From: Tetragenococcus halophilus subsp. flandriensis
GTDB lineage: Bacteria > Bacillota > Bacilli > Lactobacillales > Enterococcaceae
NCBI RefSeq assembly: GCF_030161475.1
Contig: NZ_BSUG01000023.1
Location: 25,014-89,013, forward strand
DNA length: 64,000 nt
Direction of reading: 5' to 3'
Part shown: positions 14,892-23,484 of the stretch, piece after piece
Numbering within the stretch: position 1 is the stretch's first letter
Layout of the letters: each line of letters begins with the position of its first letter
Translations under genes and position numbers: made by a program
The notes under the pieces: generated by a model
Seen by the model: the letters and a program-made list of their open reading frames with translations, nothing else
What the model was told of the DNA's origin: nothing
Database searches by the model: none

Positions 14892-17408
14892 GTGTTAAAA
14901 GACACATATAATATCGAAGGGATGACCTGCGCTTCTTGTGTGCAAGCTGTAGAAAAAAGTGTAGGAAAACTTGATGGTGTACAAGAGGTGGCTGTCAATT
15001 TAGCGACTGAAAAAATGGATGTTTCTTACGATTCGACAGTTGTCGCTGGAAGTGATATCGAAGGAGCGGTAGAAAGTGCAGGTTACAAGGCGCTTAAAAA
15101 TATTGCTTCGCAAAGTTTTGATATTGAAGGCATGACTTGTGCTTCTTGTGTACAAGCGATTGAAAAAAGTGTAGGAAAAGTAGATGGCGTGCAGGAAGTT
15201 GCCGTCAATTTAGCCACTGAAAAAATGAATGTTTCTTATGATGAAGATGCAATCAATGCAGGCGATATTATTAAAGCCGTCCAAGATGCTGGTTATCAAG
15301 CAGCTGTGGAATCAGATAAGGTAAGCAGTGATGATACAGATAAAAAACAAAAGCAGATGAAAGATCTATGGGTACGTTTTTTAGGATCTGCTATTTTTGC
15401 TATACCTCTTTTATATATCGCTATGGGTCCTATGTTACCTTTTGGCGGTTTACCCATTCCTGAGTTTTTAGATCCGGTACAACATACCGTGACCTTTGCG
15501 TTAACGCAATTGTTACTGACTTTACCAGTCATTTATTTAGGACGTTCTTTTTATACGGTAGGTTTCAAATCACTTTTTAAAGGACATCCTAATATGGACT
15601 CTCTTATTGCGATTGGAACAACCGCGGCTTTATTACAAGGAATTGTGATGACAGCACTTTTAGGTTTAGGACGTGTGGAAGTTCATCATGGGCATCCAGA
15701 TTTATATTTTGAATCAGCCGCAGTTATTTTGACCTTAATTACTTTAGGGAAATATTTAGAAGCTGTTTCTAAGGGAAAAACTTCCGATGCGATTAAAAAA
15801 CTGATGGGCTTAGCACCGAAAACTGCTCGTGTTATTCGTAATGATGAAGAAAAGGAAATTTCCATTGACGAAGTTGTGACAGATGACATTGTAGTCGTTC
15901 GTCCAGGGGATAAAATCCCAGTCGATGGCGAGTTAGTTGATGGTAGCTCTGCTGTTGATGAATCGATGATTACGGGTGAAAGTATTCCGATTGAAAAACA
16001 AGTGGGAGATAAAGTTGTAGGTGCCAGTATCAATAAAAATGGTTCTTTCCATTTTAAAGCTACTAAAGTAGGAAAAGATACGACACTATCGCAAATCATC
16101 AAGCTAGTAGAAGATGCGCAAGGTTCTAAAGCACCGATTGCTAAATTAGCAGATAAAGTTTCTGGTGTGTTTGTTCCTATCGTTATTGGTCTGGCTGTGC
16201 TTTCTGGCTTAGCTTGGTTCTTTTTAGGACAAGAATCTTGGGTTTTTGCTTTAACGATTACAATTTCCGTTTTGGTTATCGCTTGTCCTTGTGCTTTGGG
16301 ATTGGCAACACCAACGGCAATTATGGTTGGTACTGGAAAAGGTGCTGAAAATGGTGTATTGATCAAAAGTGGTGATGCACTAGAAGGTACGCAAAAAGTT
16401 CAAACCATTGTTTTTGATAAAACTGGAACTATTACAGAAGGTAAACCAATAGTAACGGATATAATTAATTATAATGGTTATGATGAAGAAGCTGTTTTAA
16501 CCTTAGCTGCTTCTGCTGAGACTGGATCTGAACATCCATTAGGAGAAGCGATCGTTGAAAGTGCCAAAGATCGAGGCGTAACTTTACAAACAGTTAAAAA
16601 TTTCCAATCGATTCCAGGTCACGGGATTCAAGTCGCTGTTGCAGGACAAACAGTTTTACTGGGAAACAAAAAATTGATTACAGAAAATAATATTGATACT
16701 CTTGATGCTCAAGAAGTTTCTGATCGTTTAGCTAATGAAGGCAAGACGCCGATGTTTATTGCAACTGGTGGACAGCTGATAGGCATTGTAGCTGTAGCTG
16801 ATACGATTAAAGAAAACAGTATTGCCGCTATTGATAAGTTGCACCATATGGGCTTACAAGTAGCGATGATTACTGGCGATAACAAGCGGACGGCAGAAGC
16901 GATTGCTAAACAAGTAGGAATTGACCGTGTCTTTAGCGAAGTTTTACCTGAAGATAAAGCGAATGAAGTAGAAAAATTACAAAACGAAGGACTTCATGTA
17001 GCCATGGTCGGTGATGGCATCAATGACGCGCCTGCTTTAGCTCAAGCCAATGTAGGCGTTGCGATCGGTTCTGGTACAGACGTTGCGATTGAATCAGCTG
17101 ATATTGTTTTGATGCGTAGCGATTTAATGGATGTACCAACGGCTGTAGAACTAAGCCGAGCTACTATTAAAAATATCAAACAAAACTTATTCTGGGCCTT
17201 TGCTTACAATACGATCGGCATTCCAATCGCTATGGGTGTCTTGTACTTATTTGGCGGTCCATTGTTGAACCCAATGTTTGCAGGTGCAGCAATGAGCTTA
17301 AGTTCAGTCTCCGTTTTATTAAATGCACTACGTTTGAAAGGATTTAAACCAGCGAAGACCGAAACAACTAAAGAAGAAGCAAGTCCAGCAAAGAAAGCTC
17401 TTGCTTAA
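14892..17408 (+). CDS. copA: Copper-translocating P-type ATPase CopA
   Basis: This encodes an 838-residue P1B-1 ATPase that exports Cu(I). Two N-terminal HMA domains carry MTCASC (residues 11-16 and about 84-89). Eight membrane segments include the ion-binding CPC in [12 protein letters not shown]. The actuator TGE is in [11 protein letters not shown], the phosphorylated aspartate in [10 protein letters not shown], the P1B-specific histidine in SEHPLGEA, and the hinge in [11 protein letters not shown]. The start is the GTG at 14892: AAGGAGG at 14876-14882 abuts an upstream ATG at 14883 but is nine bases from the GTG. The two HMA repeats are nearly identical, which points to a duplication. A terminator follows. 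Confidence 0.95.
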   Translation: MLKDTYNIEGMTCASCVQAVEKSVGKLDGVQEVAVNLATEKMDVSYDSTVVAGSDIEGAVESAGYKALKNIASQSFDIEGMTCASCVQAIEKSVGKVDGVQEVAVNLATEKMNVSYDEDAINAGDIIKAVQDAGYQAAVESDKVSSDDTDKKQKQMKDLWVRFLGSAIFAIPLLYIAMGPMLPFGGLPIPEFLDPVQHTVTFALTQLLLTLPVIYLGRSFYTVGFKSLFKGHPNMDSLIAIGTTAALLQGIVMTALLGLGRVEVHHGHPDLYFESAAVILTLITLGKYLEAVSKGKTSDAIKKLMGLAPKTARVIRNDEEKEISIDEVVTDDIVVVRPGDKIPVDGELVDGSSAVDESMITGESIPIEKQVGDKVVGASINKNGSFHFKATKVGKDTTLSQIIKLVEDAQGSKAPIAKLADKVSGVFVPIVIGLAVLSGLAWFFLGQESWVFALTITISVLVIACPCALGLATPTAIMVGTGKGAENGVLIKSGDALEGTQKVQTIVFDKTGTITEGKPIVTDIINYNGYDEEAVLTLAASAETGSEHPLGEAIVESAKDRGVTLQTVKNFQSIPGHGIQVAVAGQTVLLGNKKLITENNIDTLDAQEVSDRLANEGKTPMFIATGGQLIGIVAVADTIKENSIAAIDKLHHMGLQVAMITGDNKRTAEAIAKQVGIDRVFSEVLPEDKANEVEKLQNEGLHVAMVGDGINDAPALAQANVGVAIGSGTDVAIESADIVLMRSDLMDVPTAVELSRATIKNIKQNLFWAFAYNTIGIPIAMGVLYLFGGPLLNPMFAGAAMSLSSVSVLLNALRLKGFKPAKTETTKEEASPAKKALA

Positions 17409-17422
17409 AAATAAACTCATCT

Positions 17423-17470
17423 AAGCTATCTAACAAGAAGTCTTGTGCTATCTTGTTAGATAGCTTTTTT
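17423..17470 (+). terminator. Terminator of the copper operon
   Basis: AAGCTATCTAACAAGA pairs with TCTTGTTAGATAGCTT over 16 bp and is followed by TTTT. Confidence 0.9.
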
Positions 17471-17511
17471 ACTAAGTGGATTAGGCAATAACAGGGAGTA
17501 AATGAGAGACA

Positions 17512-17742
17512 AACACTCTCCATGTTTGGCATATCGGGTAATGAAATCGCAAAACACTCTCCATCTCAGGCACTATTTAAACACTAAGTTCATATAATTA
17601 AGCAATTTCTTTAAAGATAGATAAAGAATCTTAAAAACACTGTCCATCTTTGAGATATCGGATAATGAAAACGTAAAACACTCTCCATGTTTGGGATATC
17701 AGATAATGAAACAGCGAAACACTCTCCATCTTTAACATCAGT
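17512..17742. repeat. 41-bp tandem repeat array, family A
   Basis: Units beginning AACACTSTCCAT start at 17512, 17553, 17636, 17677 and 17718; spacings are 41, 83 (two units, one decayed), 41 and 41. Most units continue with GATATCGGATAATGAAA or variants. The array fills the space between the copA terminator and nth and has no ORF. The same family occurs at about 42902-43215, partly in inverted orientation. Confidence 0.85.
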
Positions 17743-17841
17743 AACCGTAAATTACTTAAGTTTTCCAAAATAAGAAGAAAGTTGACGTGTTCACAAAAAA
17801 AGGCTAGGATTTAATTATAAAAGTTAGAAGGGAAGGATCAT

Positions 17842-18537
17842 GTGTCTGAAGAAGTTTTATTAACCAATAAAGAAACAACAACAGTTGCCCAAGCCATTAA
17901 TAAGCTCTATCCAAAATTGGGAACAGACTTGAATCATGAAACCAATTTTCAATTGTTATGTGCTGTTTTGTTAAGTGCACAAACGACAGATGTCTCTGTG
18001 AATAAAATAACTCCTCAGTTGTTTGAAAAATTTCCAACACCTGAAGCTATGGCAGCAGCGTCTTTAGAAGATATTCAGGAAAATATTCGAAGTATTGGTT
18101 TGTACAAAAATAAATCGAAATATTTAAAAAATATGAGTCAGATGTTATTGGAAAAATTTGATGGTCAAGTTCCAGATAATCGGGAAGAACTGACGACTTT
18201 ACCTGGTGTGGGTAGAAAAACAGCCAATGTTGTATTGACCAATGGTTTTAATATCCCAGCTTTTGCGGTGGACACTCACATTAAAAGAGTGACCAGAAAG
18301 CTGCATTTCGTTCCCCAAGATGCTTCGGTAGAAAAAGTAGAACAAATGATGTCAGACAAACTCCCAGAAGACATGTGGTATCCAGCCCATCACTCGATAT
18401 TACTATTTGGACGTTATCAGTGTATAGCGCGTAAACATGATCATAGTCAATGCTTAAAGCGTATTAAAGAAAGTATGCCGGAAAATGAAATTGCTGTAAG
18501 TGCTCTTAAAAAGATGACTGCAGAGTTAGAGCATTAA
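17842..18537 (+). CDS. nth: Endonuclease III, Fe-S cysteines incomplete
   Basis: This encodes a 231-residue DNA glycosylase/AP lyase of the HhH-GPD family that removes oxidised pyrimidines. The helix-hairpin-helix LPGVGRKTANVV contains the catalytic Lys126, and the catalytic Asp144 is in FAVDTHIKR. Bacterial Nth normally ends with a [4Fe-4S] site C-X6-C-X2-C-X5-C; here only Cys194 and Cys204 remain, the second position is His201 and the fourth is lost. The start is a GTG at 17842 after GGGAAGG. It is somewhat longer than usual (about 210-220). The gene stands alone between a repeat array and a terminator. Confidence 0.9.
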   Translation: MSEEVLLTNKETTTVAQAINKLYPKLGTDLNHETNFQLLCAVLLSAQTTDVSVNKITPQLFEKFPTPEAMAAASLEDIQENIRSIGLYKNKSKYLKNMSQMLLEKFDGQVPDNREELTTLPGVGRKTANVVLTNGFNIPAFAVDTHIKRVTRKLHFVPQDASVEKVEQMMSDKLPEDMWYPAHHSILLFGRYQCIARKHDHSQCLKRIKESMPENEIAVSALKKMTAELEH

Positions 18538-18557
18538 AACTCGAAATCTCATTGAAA

Positions 18558-18607
18558 AAATCTCCAAAGAGTAAAACGTTAAAATTTACTCTTTGGAGGA
18601 TTTTTTA
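18558..18607. terminator. Terminator between nth and RibD-like gene
   Basis: TCTCCAAAGAGTAAA pairs with TTTACTCTTTGGAGGA and is followed by T6. It could serve both convergent genes. Confidence 0.85.
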
Positions 18608-18612
18608 GTTAA

Positions 18613-19347
18613 TTAGCTATTTGTTTTGTTATTGACGTCATAAGTTAACCATACGGTGCTGTCTTTTTTAGTTTCTACATTTTTTAAGGTGAAAGAAACC
18701 GGCGTATCGTCTGTTAGATTTTCTTTAGTGTCAAATAAAGAAGGGGCATCAGCTTTAGCATCAGCTGCGGGTGCGATAACTACACTAACTTCATCACAGA
18801 GTCCTGCTTGGATAAAGGACCAGTTTAAAACACCGCCACCACCGAGCATTACGAGATCCATGTGGAAAAGATCTTTTAATTTTTGCAATAGTAATTCTGC
18901 ATCTAAGGATTCTTTTCCGGCGATAATGTAAGAAATATTCTTTTCTCTTAGAAAAGCTTTATAAGCATTGCTTACTTTTTCAGTTAAAACTTCTAAAACT
19001 TCAGCAGTTGTATCGCTGTATTGTAGAGTATTTTTATCCCATCCTAATTTTCCAGATGTATCAATTGAAATGTAATATTTATGGCCAGTTGGTTCAGCGA
19101 CGAAATCTCCTTTAGGAACAGTAGGTGCTTGTTCGTTCAACGCAGGTTTTTTATAGTGAGTGAAGTTATCATCGGTAGTGGTTCTTCCAGATAGCCAGCC
19201 TTGATGTTTATAATGAGCGTCTTCACCAAAAGCAACATTATAAAAGAAGTCGCCAGACCCTTTACTTGCTGGAATGTCCATGTATTTTCCAATAATCTTT
19301 CCATCTAAAGAAACTTGCATGTGACAAAAGACATATGGTCTATTCAT
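18613..19347 (-). CDS. RibD C-terminal domain (DHFR-fold) reductase
   Basis: This encodes a 244-residue protein of the dihydrofolate-reductase-like RibD_C family, which uses NADPH to reduce pterin or riboflavin precursors; stand-alone members have unknown substrates. Visible features are the N-terminal strand VFCHMQVSLDGKI, the helix end SYIIAGKESLD and the nucleotide loop VMLGGGGVLNWSFIQAGLCDEVSVVIAP, which is the family signature. It is divergent from a LysR regulator gene 212 bp away, which probably controls it. No riboflavin genes are nearby, so a role in vitamin synthesis is unlikely. Confidence 0.78.
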   Translation of the reverse strand: MNRPYVFCHMQVSLDGKIIGKYMDIPASKGSGDFFYNVAFGEDAHYKHQGWLSGRTTTDDNFTHYKKPALNEQAPTVPKGDFVAEPTGHKYYISIDTSGKLGWDKNTLQYSDTTAEVLEVLTEKVSNAYKAFLREKNISYIIAGKESLDAELLLQKLKDLFHMDLVMLGGGGVLNWSFIQAGLCDEVSVVIAPAADAKADAPSLFDTKENLTDDTPVSFTLKNVETKKDSTVWLTYDVNNKTNS

Positions 19348-19559
19348 AACAAAATCTCCTCTTTTCTTAAATTATTCAACATTTATAATGTACTACCTAG
19401 ACCTTACTCTATGTCAACCAACAAATGATATCTAGCTGTAAATCAATTTAAAATAGAAACTTCAAAAAATTTTTTTAGTTGCTTTATTGTCTTCTTTGTT
19501 CCATTATTTAGTTAAAACAAGTTACAATGTAAAGGCAAACAAAGTTGGAGGAAAATTAT

Positions 19560-20444
19560 ATGGAAATACGACTACTTAGATATTTTTTAGTTGTAGCAGA
19601 AGAACAAAGTATCGCAAAAGCTGCTCAGACATTACATATTACACAGCCAACTTTAAGCAGACAAATCAAAGGACTTGAAGAAAGTTTAGGAACAGATCTT
19701 TTTATAAGATCAAATCGTAAAATGTTTTTGACTGAATCAGGTTTGTTTTTGAAAAAAAGAGCAGAAGATATTTTATATCTTAACGATAAAACAGAAAAAG
19801 AATTTAACGATAGTAAACAAGAATGGCTCAGTGGGCATATTAGTATCGGCTGTGTAGAAGCAGATAATTCCGACACCTTAGCGCTTATGCTAGAAGAGTT
19901 TGTTTCTGAACACCCACAAGTAACCTTTTCTATTTTCAGTGGTACGAGTGATGTTATTGTGGATCGATTGGATAAAGGCCTATTGGATTTGGCGATTTTA
20001 TTAGAACCCATATCTACTGATAAGTATCATAAGTTAATTTTACCCAGAGAAGAAAAATGGGGGTTGATGGTATCCAATCAATCCTACCTGGCAAGCAAAG
20101 AAAATATTCATTTGGAAGAATTAGTAGGTGTTCCGCTACTTTGTTCACCGCGTAAAGATATACAAGAAATGCTACAATCTTATGAAGCCTTGCAAGATAA
20201 AGAGTTAAATATCATAGGAACTTATAATCTAATCTTTAATGTTTTTTCATTAGTAGAAAATCGCGTAGGATCAGCCTTAACAATCGAAGGAGCTATGACA
20301 AATAGAAGTACAGCTGATGTGAAATTTTTACCTATCGTGCCAGAAATAACTACACACTGTGTACTTGTCTGGAAGAAAAATACTTTATTGTCTCCTTCAG
20401 TGGATAAATTTGTTGAAAAATTTGTACAAGCTTTTCCAACATAG
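19560..20444 (+). CDS. LysR family transcriptional regulator
   Basis: This encodes a 294-residue LysR-type regulator. The N-terminal helix-turn-helix is AEEQSIAKAAQTLHITQPTLSRQIKGLEESLG, and the remaining 200 residues form the periplasmic-binding-protein-like effector domain. The ATG at 19560 follows GGAGGAAAATTAT; a TTG at 19545 overlaps the site and is less likely. It stands divergent from the RibD-like reductase gene and is followed by a methyltransferase. The effector is unknown. Confidence 0.88.
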   Translation: MEIRLLRYFLVVAEEQSIAKAAQTLHITQPTLSRQIKGLEESLGTDLFIRSNRKMFLTESGLFLKKRAEDILYLNDKTEKEFNDSKQEWLSGHISIGCVEADNSDTLALMLEEFVSEHPQVTFSIFSGTSDVIVDRLDKGLLDLAILLEPISTDKYHKLILPREEKWGLMVSNQSYLASKENIHLEELVGVPLLCSPRKDIQEMLQSYEALQDKELNIIGTYNLIFNVFSLVENRVGSALTIEGAMTNRSTADVKFLPIVPEITTHCVLVWKKNTLLSPSVDKFVEKFVQAFPT

Positions 20445-20537
20445 TATTTGGTATAAAAGCAATAGTTATCAGCTGAACAAGTCAACTAAAGTTTTTTTAG
20501 TGATTGATAGAAAATAATGGATGAAAGAAGGATAAAA

Positions 20538-21281
20538 ATGAGTTCTTATTATGACAATCCTGCTTTTTTTGCGGCATATGCTGAAATGAATCGTTCAAAG
20601 TATGGTTTAAAGGCTGCAGGGGAGTGGCATGACTTAAAAAAAGTTTTACCGGATTTTACGAATAAGACAGTGTTAGACTTAGGATGTGGTTACGGCTGGC
20701 ACTGCAGGTACGCGGCAGACCATGGGGCTAAACAAGTGCTTGGAATCGATGATTCAGACAAGATGATTCAACAAGCACAAATAATGACGAAAAATGAAAA
20801 TATCCAATATAAGACAATGGATATATTTGATTTGGATCAATTAGAGCAAAAATTTGATATTATTATCAGTTCTTTAGCCATCCATTATATTAAAAATTAT
20901 ACAGAGTTAATCCAAAAAATTTATCAGCAATTAAATAATGGCGCTAGCTTTGTGATGAGCGTGGAACATCCTATTTTTACAGCTCAAGGAACTGAGCAGT
21001 GGGTGGAAGATGAAGAAGGAGAAATTAGCCATTGGCCAGTGGATGATTATTTTGATGAAAAGGTGAGAAATACTGACTTTTTAGGTTTTACTATTAGTAA
21101 ATATCATCGCACTTTAACCACCTATGTTCAAACATTGCTTCAGAAAGGATTGGTTCTAGATCATTTAATTGAACCAAAACCATCCCAAGAAATGCTGGAG
21201 GAAAATAAGGAAATGCAAGAGGAATTGCGTCGTCCAATGATGTTGATTTTAGCAGCACACAAGCCAAATAAAAAAGGATGA
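20538..21281 (+). CDS. SAM-dependent methyltransferase
   Basis: This encodes a 247-residue class I SAM methyltransferase. The SAM-binding motif I is VLDLGCGYGWHCRYA near residue 45, motif II is GIDDSDKMIQQA, and motif IV is FDIIISSLAIHYI. The substrate is not evident; the sequence looks like the UbiE/small-molecule group. I chose the ATG at 20538, preceded by AGAAGG; an in-frame ATG at 20517 would add seven residues. It starts 93 bp after the LysR gene and ends in a terminator shared with the convergent oxidoreductase. Confidence 0.82.
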   Translation: MSSYYDNPAFFAAYAEMNRSKYGLKAAGEWHDLKKVLPDFTNKTVLDLGCGYGWHCRYAADHGAKQVLGIDDSDKMIQQAQIMTKNENIQYKTMDIFDLDQLEQKFDIIISSLAIHYIKNYTELIQKIYQQLNNGASFVMSVEHPIFTAQGTEQWVEDEEGEISHWPVDDYFDEKVRNTDFLGFTISKYHRTLTTYVQTLLQKGLVLDHLIEPKPSQEMLEENKEMQEELRRPMMLILAAHKPNKKG

Positions 21282-21315
21282 GCCAGCAAGTAACATCGCG
21301 GGCTCATCCTTTTTA
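21271..21315. terminator. Bidirectional terminator
   Basis: AAAAAGGATGAGCC pairs perfectly with GGCTCATCCTTTTT between the convergent methyltransferase and zinc-type oxidoreductase genes, with T runs on both strands. Confidence 0.9.
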
Positions 21316-21316
21316 T

Positions 21317-22351
21317 TTATTCATCGAATCCTTCTAAAACAATTTTTCCAATCGTCGTATCTGATTCTAGCTGTTTATGGGCTTTTTTTAAGTTTTCTGC
21401 GTTAATTGTGCCATAGTGATAATTGATAGTGGCATGAATTTCCTTGTTATCTATCATTTGCGAAATTTTATCTAAAAATTTATGCTGAGTAACCATATTC
21501 TCTGTTTGATAACTTGATTTAGTAAACATAAATTCCCAAGTGAAGGTGGCGCTTTTATCTTTTAATAAACCTAAATCAACAGCTTCTTCGGTTTCTACGA
21601 CAGAACAAATTTTTCCTAAAGGCGCAATCACATCTGCCATAGCTTGCCAATGCATTTTGGTGGAATGTAGGCAAAGAATATAATCAACATTTTTTATATT
21701 TTCTTCTTTTAACTGAGAAGAAAAGTCTTTATGATGATCAATAATCACATCTGCGCCTTGTTTTTTAACCCAATCGCGTGTTTCGGGTCTGGAAGCTGTT
21801 GCAATAACAGTTAAATCCACACTTTTAGCTAGTTGGGTTGCAATCGATCCAACACCTCCTGCGCCATTGACAATAAGCAATTTTTTACCGACGTTACTAC
21901 TTTTATTTTTACTAATAGTTAAGTGTTCGAATAAAGCTTCATAAGCCGTTAAGGACGTTAAAGGTAAAGATGCCGCAGAGGCGAAGTCTAATGAACTTGG
22001 CTTTTTACCAACAATACGTTCATCAACTAAGTGAAATTCACTATTGCCACCAGGACGTGTAGAATCTCCTGCATAAAAAACTTCATCGCCTACTTGAAAT
22101 AGTGAGCAATTTTCGCCAACTTCTTCGACGACACCGGCCACATCCCAGCCTAAAATTTTTGGTTTTTCCTCGACCTTTTCTTTAGGCGAGCGTATCTTCG
22201 TATCAACCGGATTAACCGAAATAGCTTTAACACGAACAAGTAAATCGCGTCCTTTCGCCTGTGGTTTAGGCAGCGTCAAGTCTAATAAACTTTCTGGATC
22301 ATCGATTGGTAAATAGCGGTAAAGACCGACAGCTTTCATTTTATTTTCCAT
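21317..22351 (-). CDS. Quinone oxidoreductase-like MDR protein
   Basis: This encodes a 344-residue member of the medium-chain dehydrogenase/reductase superfamily, in the zinc-free quinone oxidoreductase branch. The N-terminal GroES-like domain contains ILGWDVAGVVEEVG, and the Rossmann motif is LIVNGAGGVGSIATQLAK near residue 155. The catalytic-zinc residues of alcohol dehydrogenases are missing, which supports NADPH-dependent reduction of quinones or enals. GGGAGG precedes the ATG. It appears monocistronic, separated from the divergent wal operon by 420 bp. Confidence 0.85.
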   Translation of the reverse strand: MENKMKAVGLYRYLPIDDPESLLDLTLPKPQAKGRDLLVRVKAISVNPVDTKIRSPKEKVEEKPKILGWDVAGVVEEVGENCSLFQVGDEVFYAGDSTRPGGNSEFHLVDERIVGKKPSSLDFASAASLPLTSLTAYEALFEHLTISKNKSSNVGKKLLIVNGAGGVGSIATQLAKSVDLTVIATASRPETRDWVKKQGADVIIDHHKDFSSQLKEENIKNVDYILCLHSTKMHWQAMADVIAPLGKICSVVETEEAVDLGLLKDKSATFTWEFMFTKSSYQTENMVTQHKFLDKISQMIDNKEIHATINYHYGTINAENLKKAHKQLESDTTIGKIVLEGFDE

Positions 22352-22773
22352 AAAAAAACCTCCCTTGTGCCTTTTCTTTATTGTAACATTGTTTGCTAAA
22401 ATATATAGAAATACTTGCTTTTAAGAATTCCTTATAAAAATTTTACATGAAAACAGTCAATCTTTCATAATTTATTCATAATTAGTCGTTACTATAGACT
22501 CATACCAACAAAATGTCTTTTTATAAGACAACCCTAACACTTTTTCATTTTTACTCCTTGCCTGTCGATACATTCTCGGCAGGCCTCTTTTTTTATTTAC
22601 TAGCTTTTTCATTGCCTAGAATTTTTACAGTTAATCATTTCAAAAATCGCATATTTCTGGGGAAATTTAGGCTTTAAGAAGATGATTTTGTTTTGTTTTA
22701 ATGAAACCAAAGACAAAATCATGTATAATAGAAACGACGCTAAAAAGGTTTAAATCAAATGAGGTGAAATTTT
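22352..22773. other. Intergenic region upstream of walR
   Basis: This 422-bp gap holds the divergent promoters of the oxidoreductase and the wal operon. It also contains a terminator-like hairpin at 22560-22595 and paired TTCATAATT elements at about 22463 and 22474. A -10 sequence TATAAT at 22724-22729 is the best candidate for the walR promoter. A short transcript may start near the TACTATAGAC at about 22490 and end at the hairpin. Confidence 0.5.
22560..22595 (+). terminator. Terminator upstream of walR
   Basis: GCCTGTCGA pairs with TCGGCAGGC around a short loop, followed by CTC and a run of T. No gene precedes it on this strand, so it may end a small RNA or work as a leader element. Confidence 0.6.
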
Positions 22774-23478
22774 TTGAAAAAAATATTAGTTGTTGACGAC
22801 GAAAAACCGATCACTGACATTGTTAATTTTAATTTGTCAAAAGAAGGTTATGAAGTTTATACAGCTTATGACGGAGAAGAAGCATTGGAGCAAGTAGAAG
22901 AGGTGAAACCCGATTTAGTTTTACTTGATTTAATGTTACCCAAAGTCGATGGGCTAGAAGTGGCGCGTGAAATTCGCAAAACTTATGATATGCCAATCAT
23001 TATGGTGACCGCTAAAGACGCAGAAATCGATAAAGTCTTGGGCTTGGAGCTAGGCGCGGATGATTATGTCACAAAACCATTTTCTAACCGTGAATTAGTC
23101 GCTCGTGTCAAGGCCAATTTAAGACGAGGTTCTTCCAGCGCTAAAGGTGCTGATCAAGCAGCCAATGTAGAAATTACGATCAATGATATTACCATTCATC
23201 CGGATGCTTATATGGTTACAAAAAATGATGAAGAGATTGAACTGACCCACCGTGAGTTTGAACTGCTGCATTACTTAGCACAACATATTGGTCAAGTAAT
23301 GACGCGGGAACATTTATTACAAACGGTGTGGGGTTATGATTATTTTGGCGATGTACGTACTGTGGACGTAACGGTGCGACGCTTACGCGAAAAAATCGAA
23401 GATAACGCTAGCCATCCAGGCTATTTAGTTACACGTCGAGGGGTAGGCTATTATTTACGCAATCCAGAACAGGAGTAA
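22774..23478 (+). CDS. walR: Response regulator WalR (YycF)
   Basis: This encodes a 234-residue OmpR/PhoB-type response regulator, the essential controller of peptidoglycan hydrolase genes in Firmicutes. The receiver domain has the acidic pair Asp8-Asp9, the phosphorylated Asp52 ([11 protein letters not shown]) and Lys102 in VTKPF. The C-terminal winged helix holds [14 protein letters not shown] and [16 protein letters not shown], and the length and sequence are typical of WalR. The start is a TTG at 22774 after GAGGTGA. It heads the walRKHIJ operon and is separated from walK by six bases. Confidence 0.95.
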   Translation: MKKILVVDDEKPITDIVNFNLSKEGYEVYTAYDGEEALEQVEEVKPDLVLLDLMLPKVDGLEVAREIRKTYDMPIIMVTAKDAEIDKVLGLELGADDYVTKPFSNRELVARVKANLRRGSSSAKGADQAANVEITINDITIHPDAYMVTKNDEEIELTHREFELLHYLAQHIGQVMTREHLLQTVWGYDYFGDVRTVDVTVRRLREKIEDNASHPGYLVTRRGVGYYLRNPEQE

Positions 23479-23484
23479 CGCTAT

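Noticed and set aside
22460..22485. Pho-box-like direct repeats (two TTCATAATT, 11 bp apart).
   Set aside because: Spacing fits a PhoP/PhoB box, but the core does not match the Gram-positive consensus well and no phosphate gene is adjacent.
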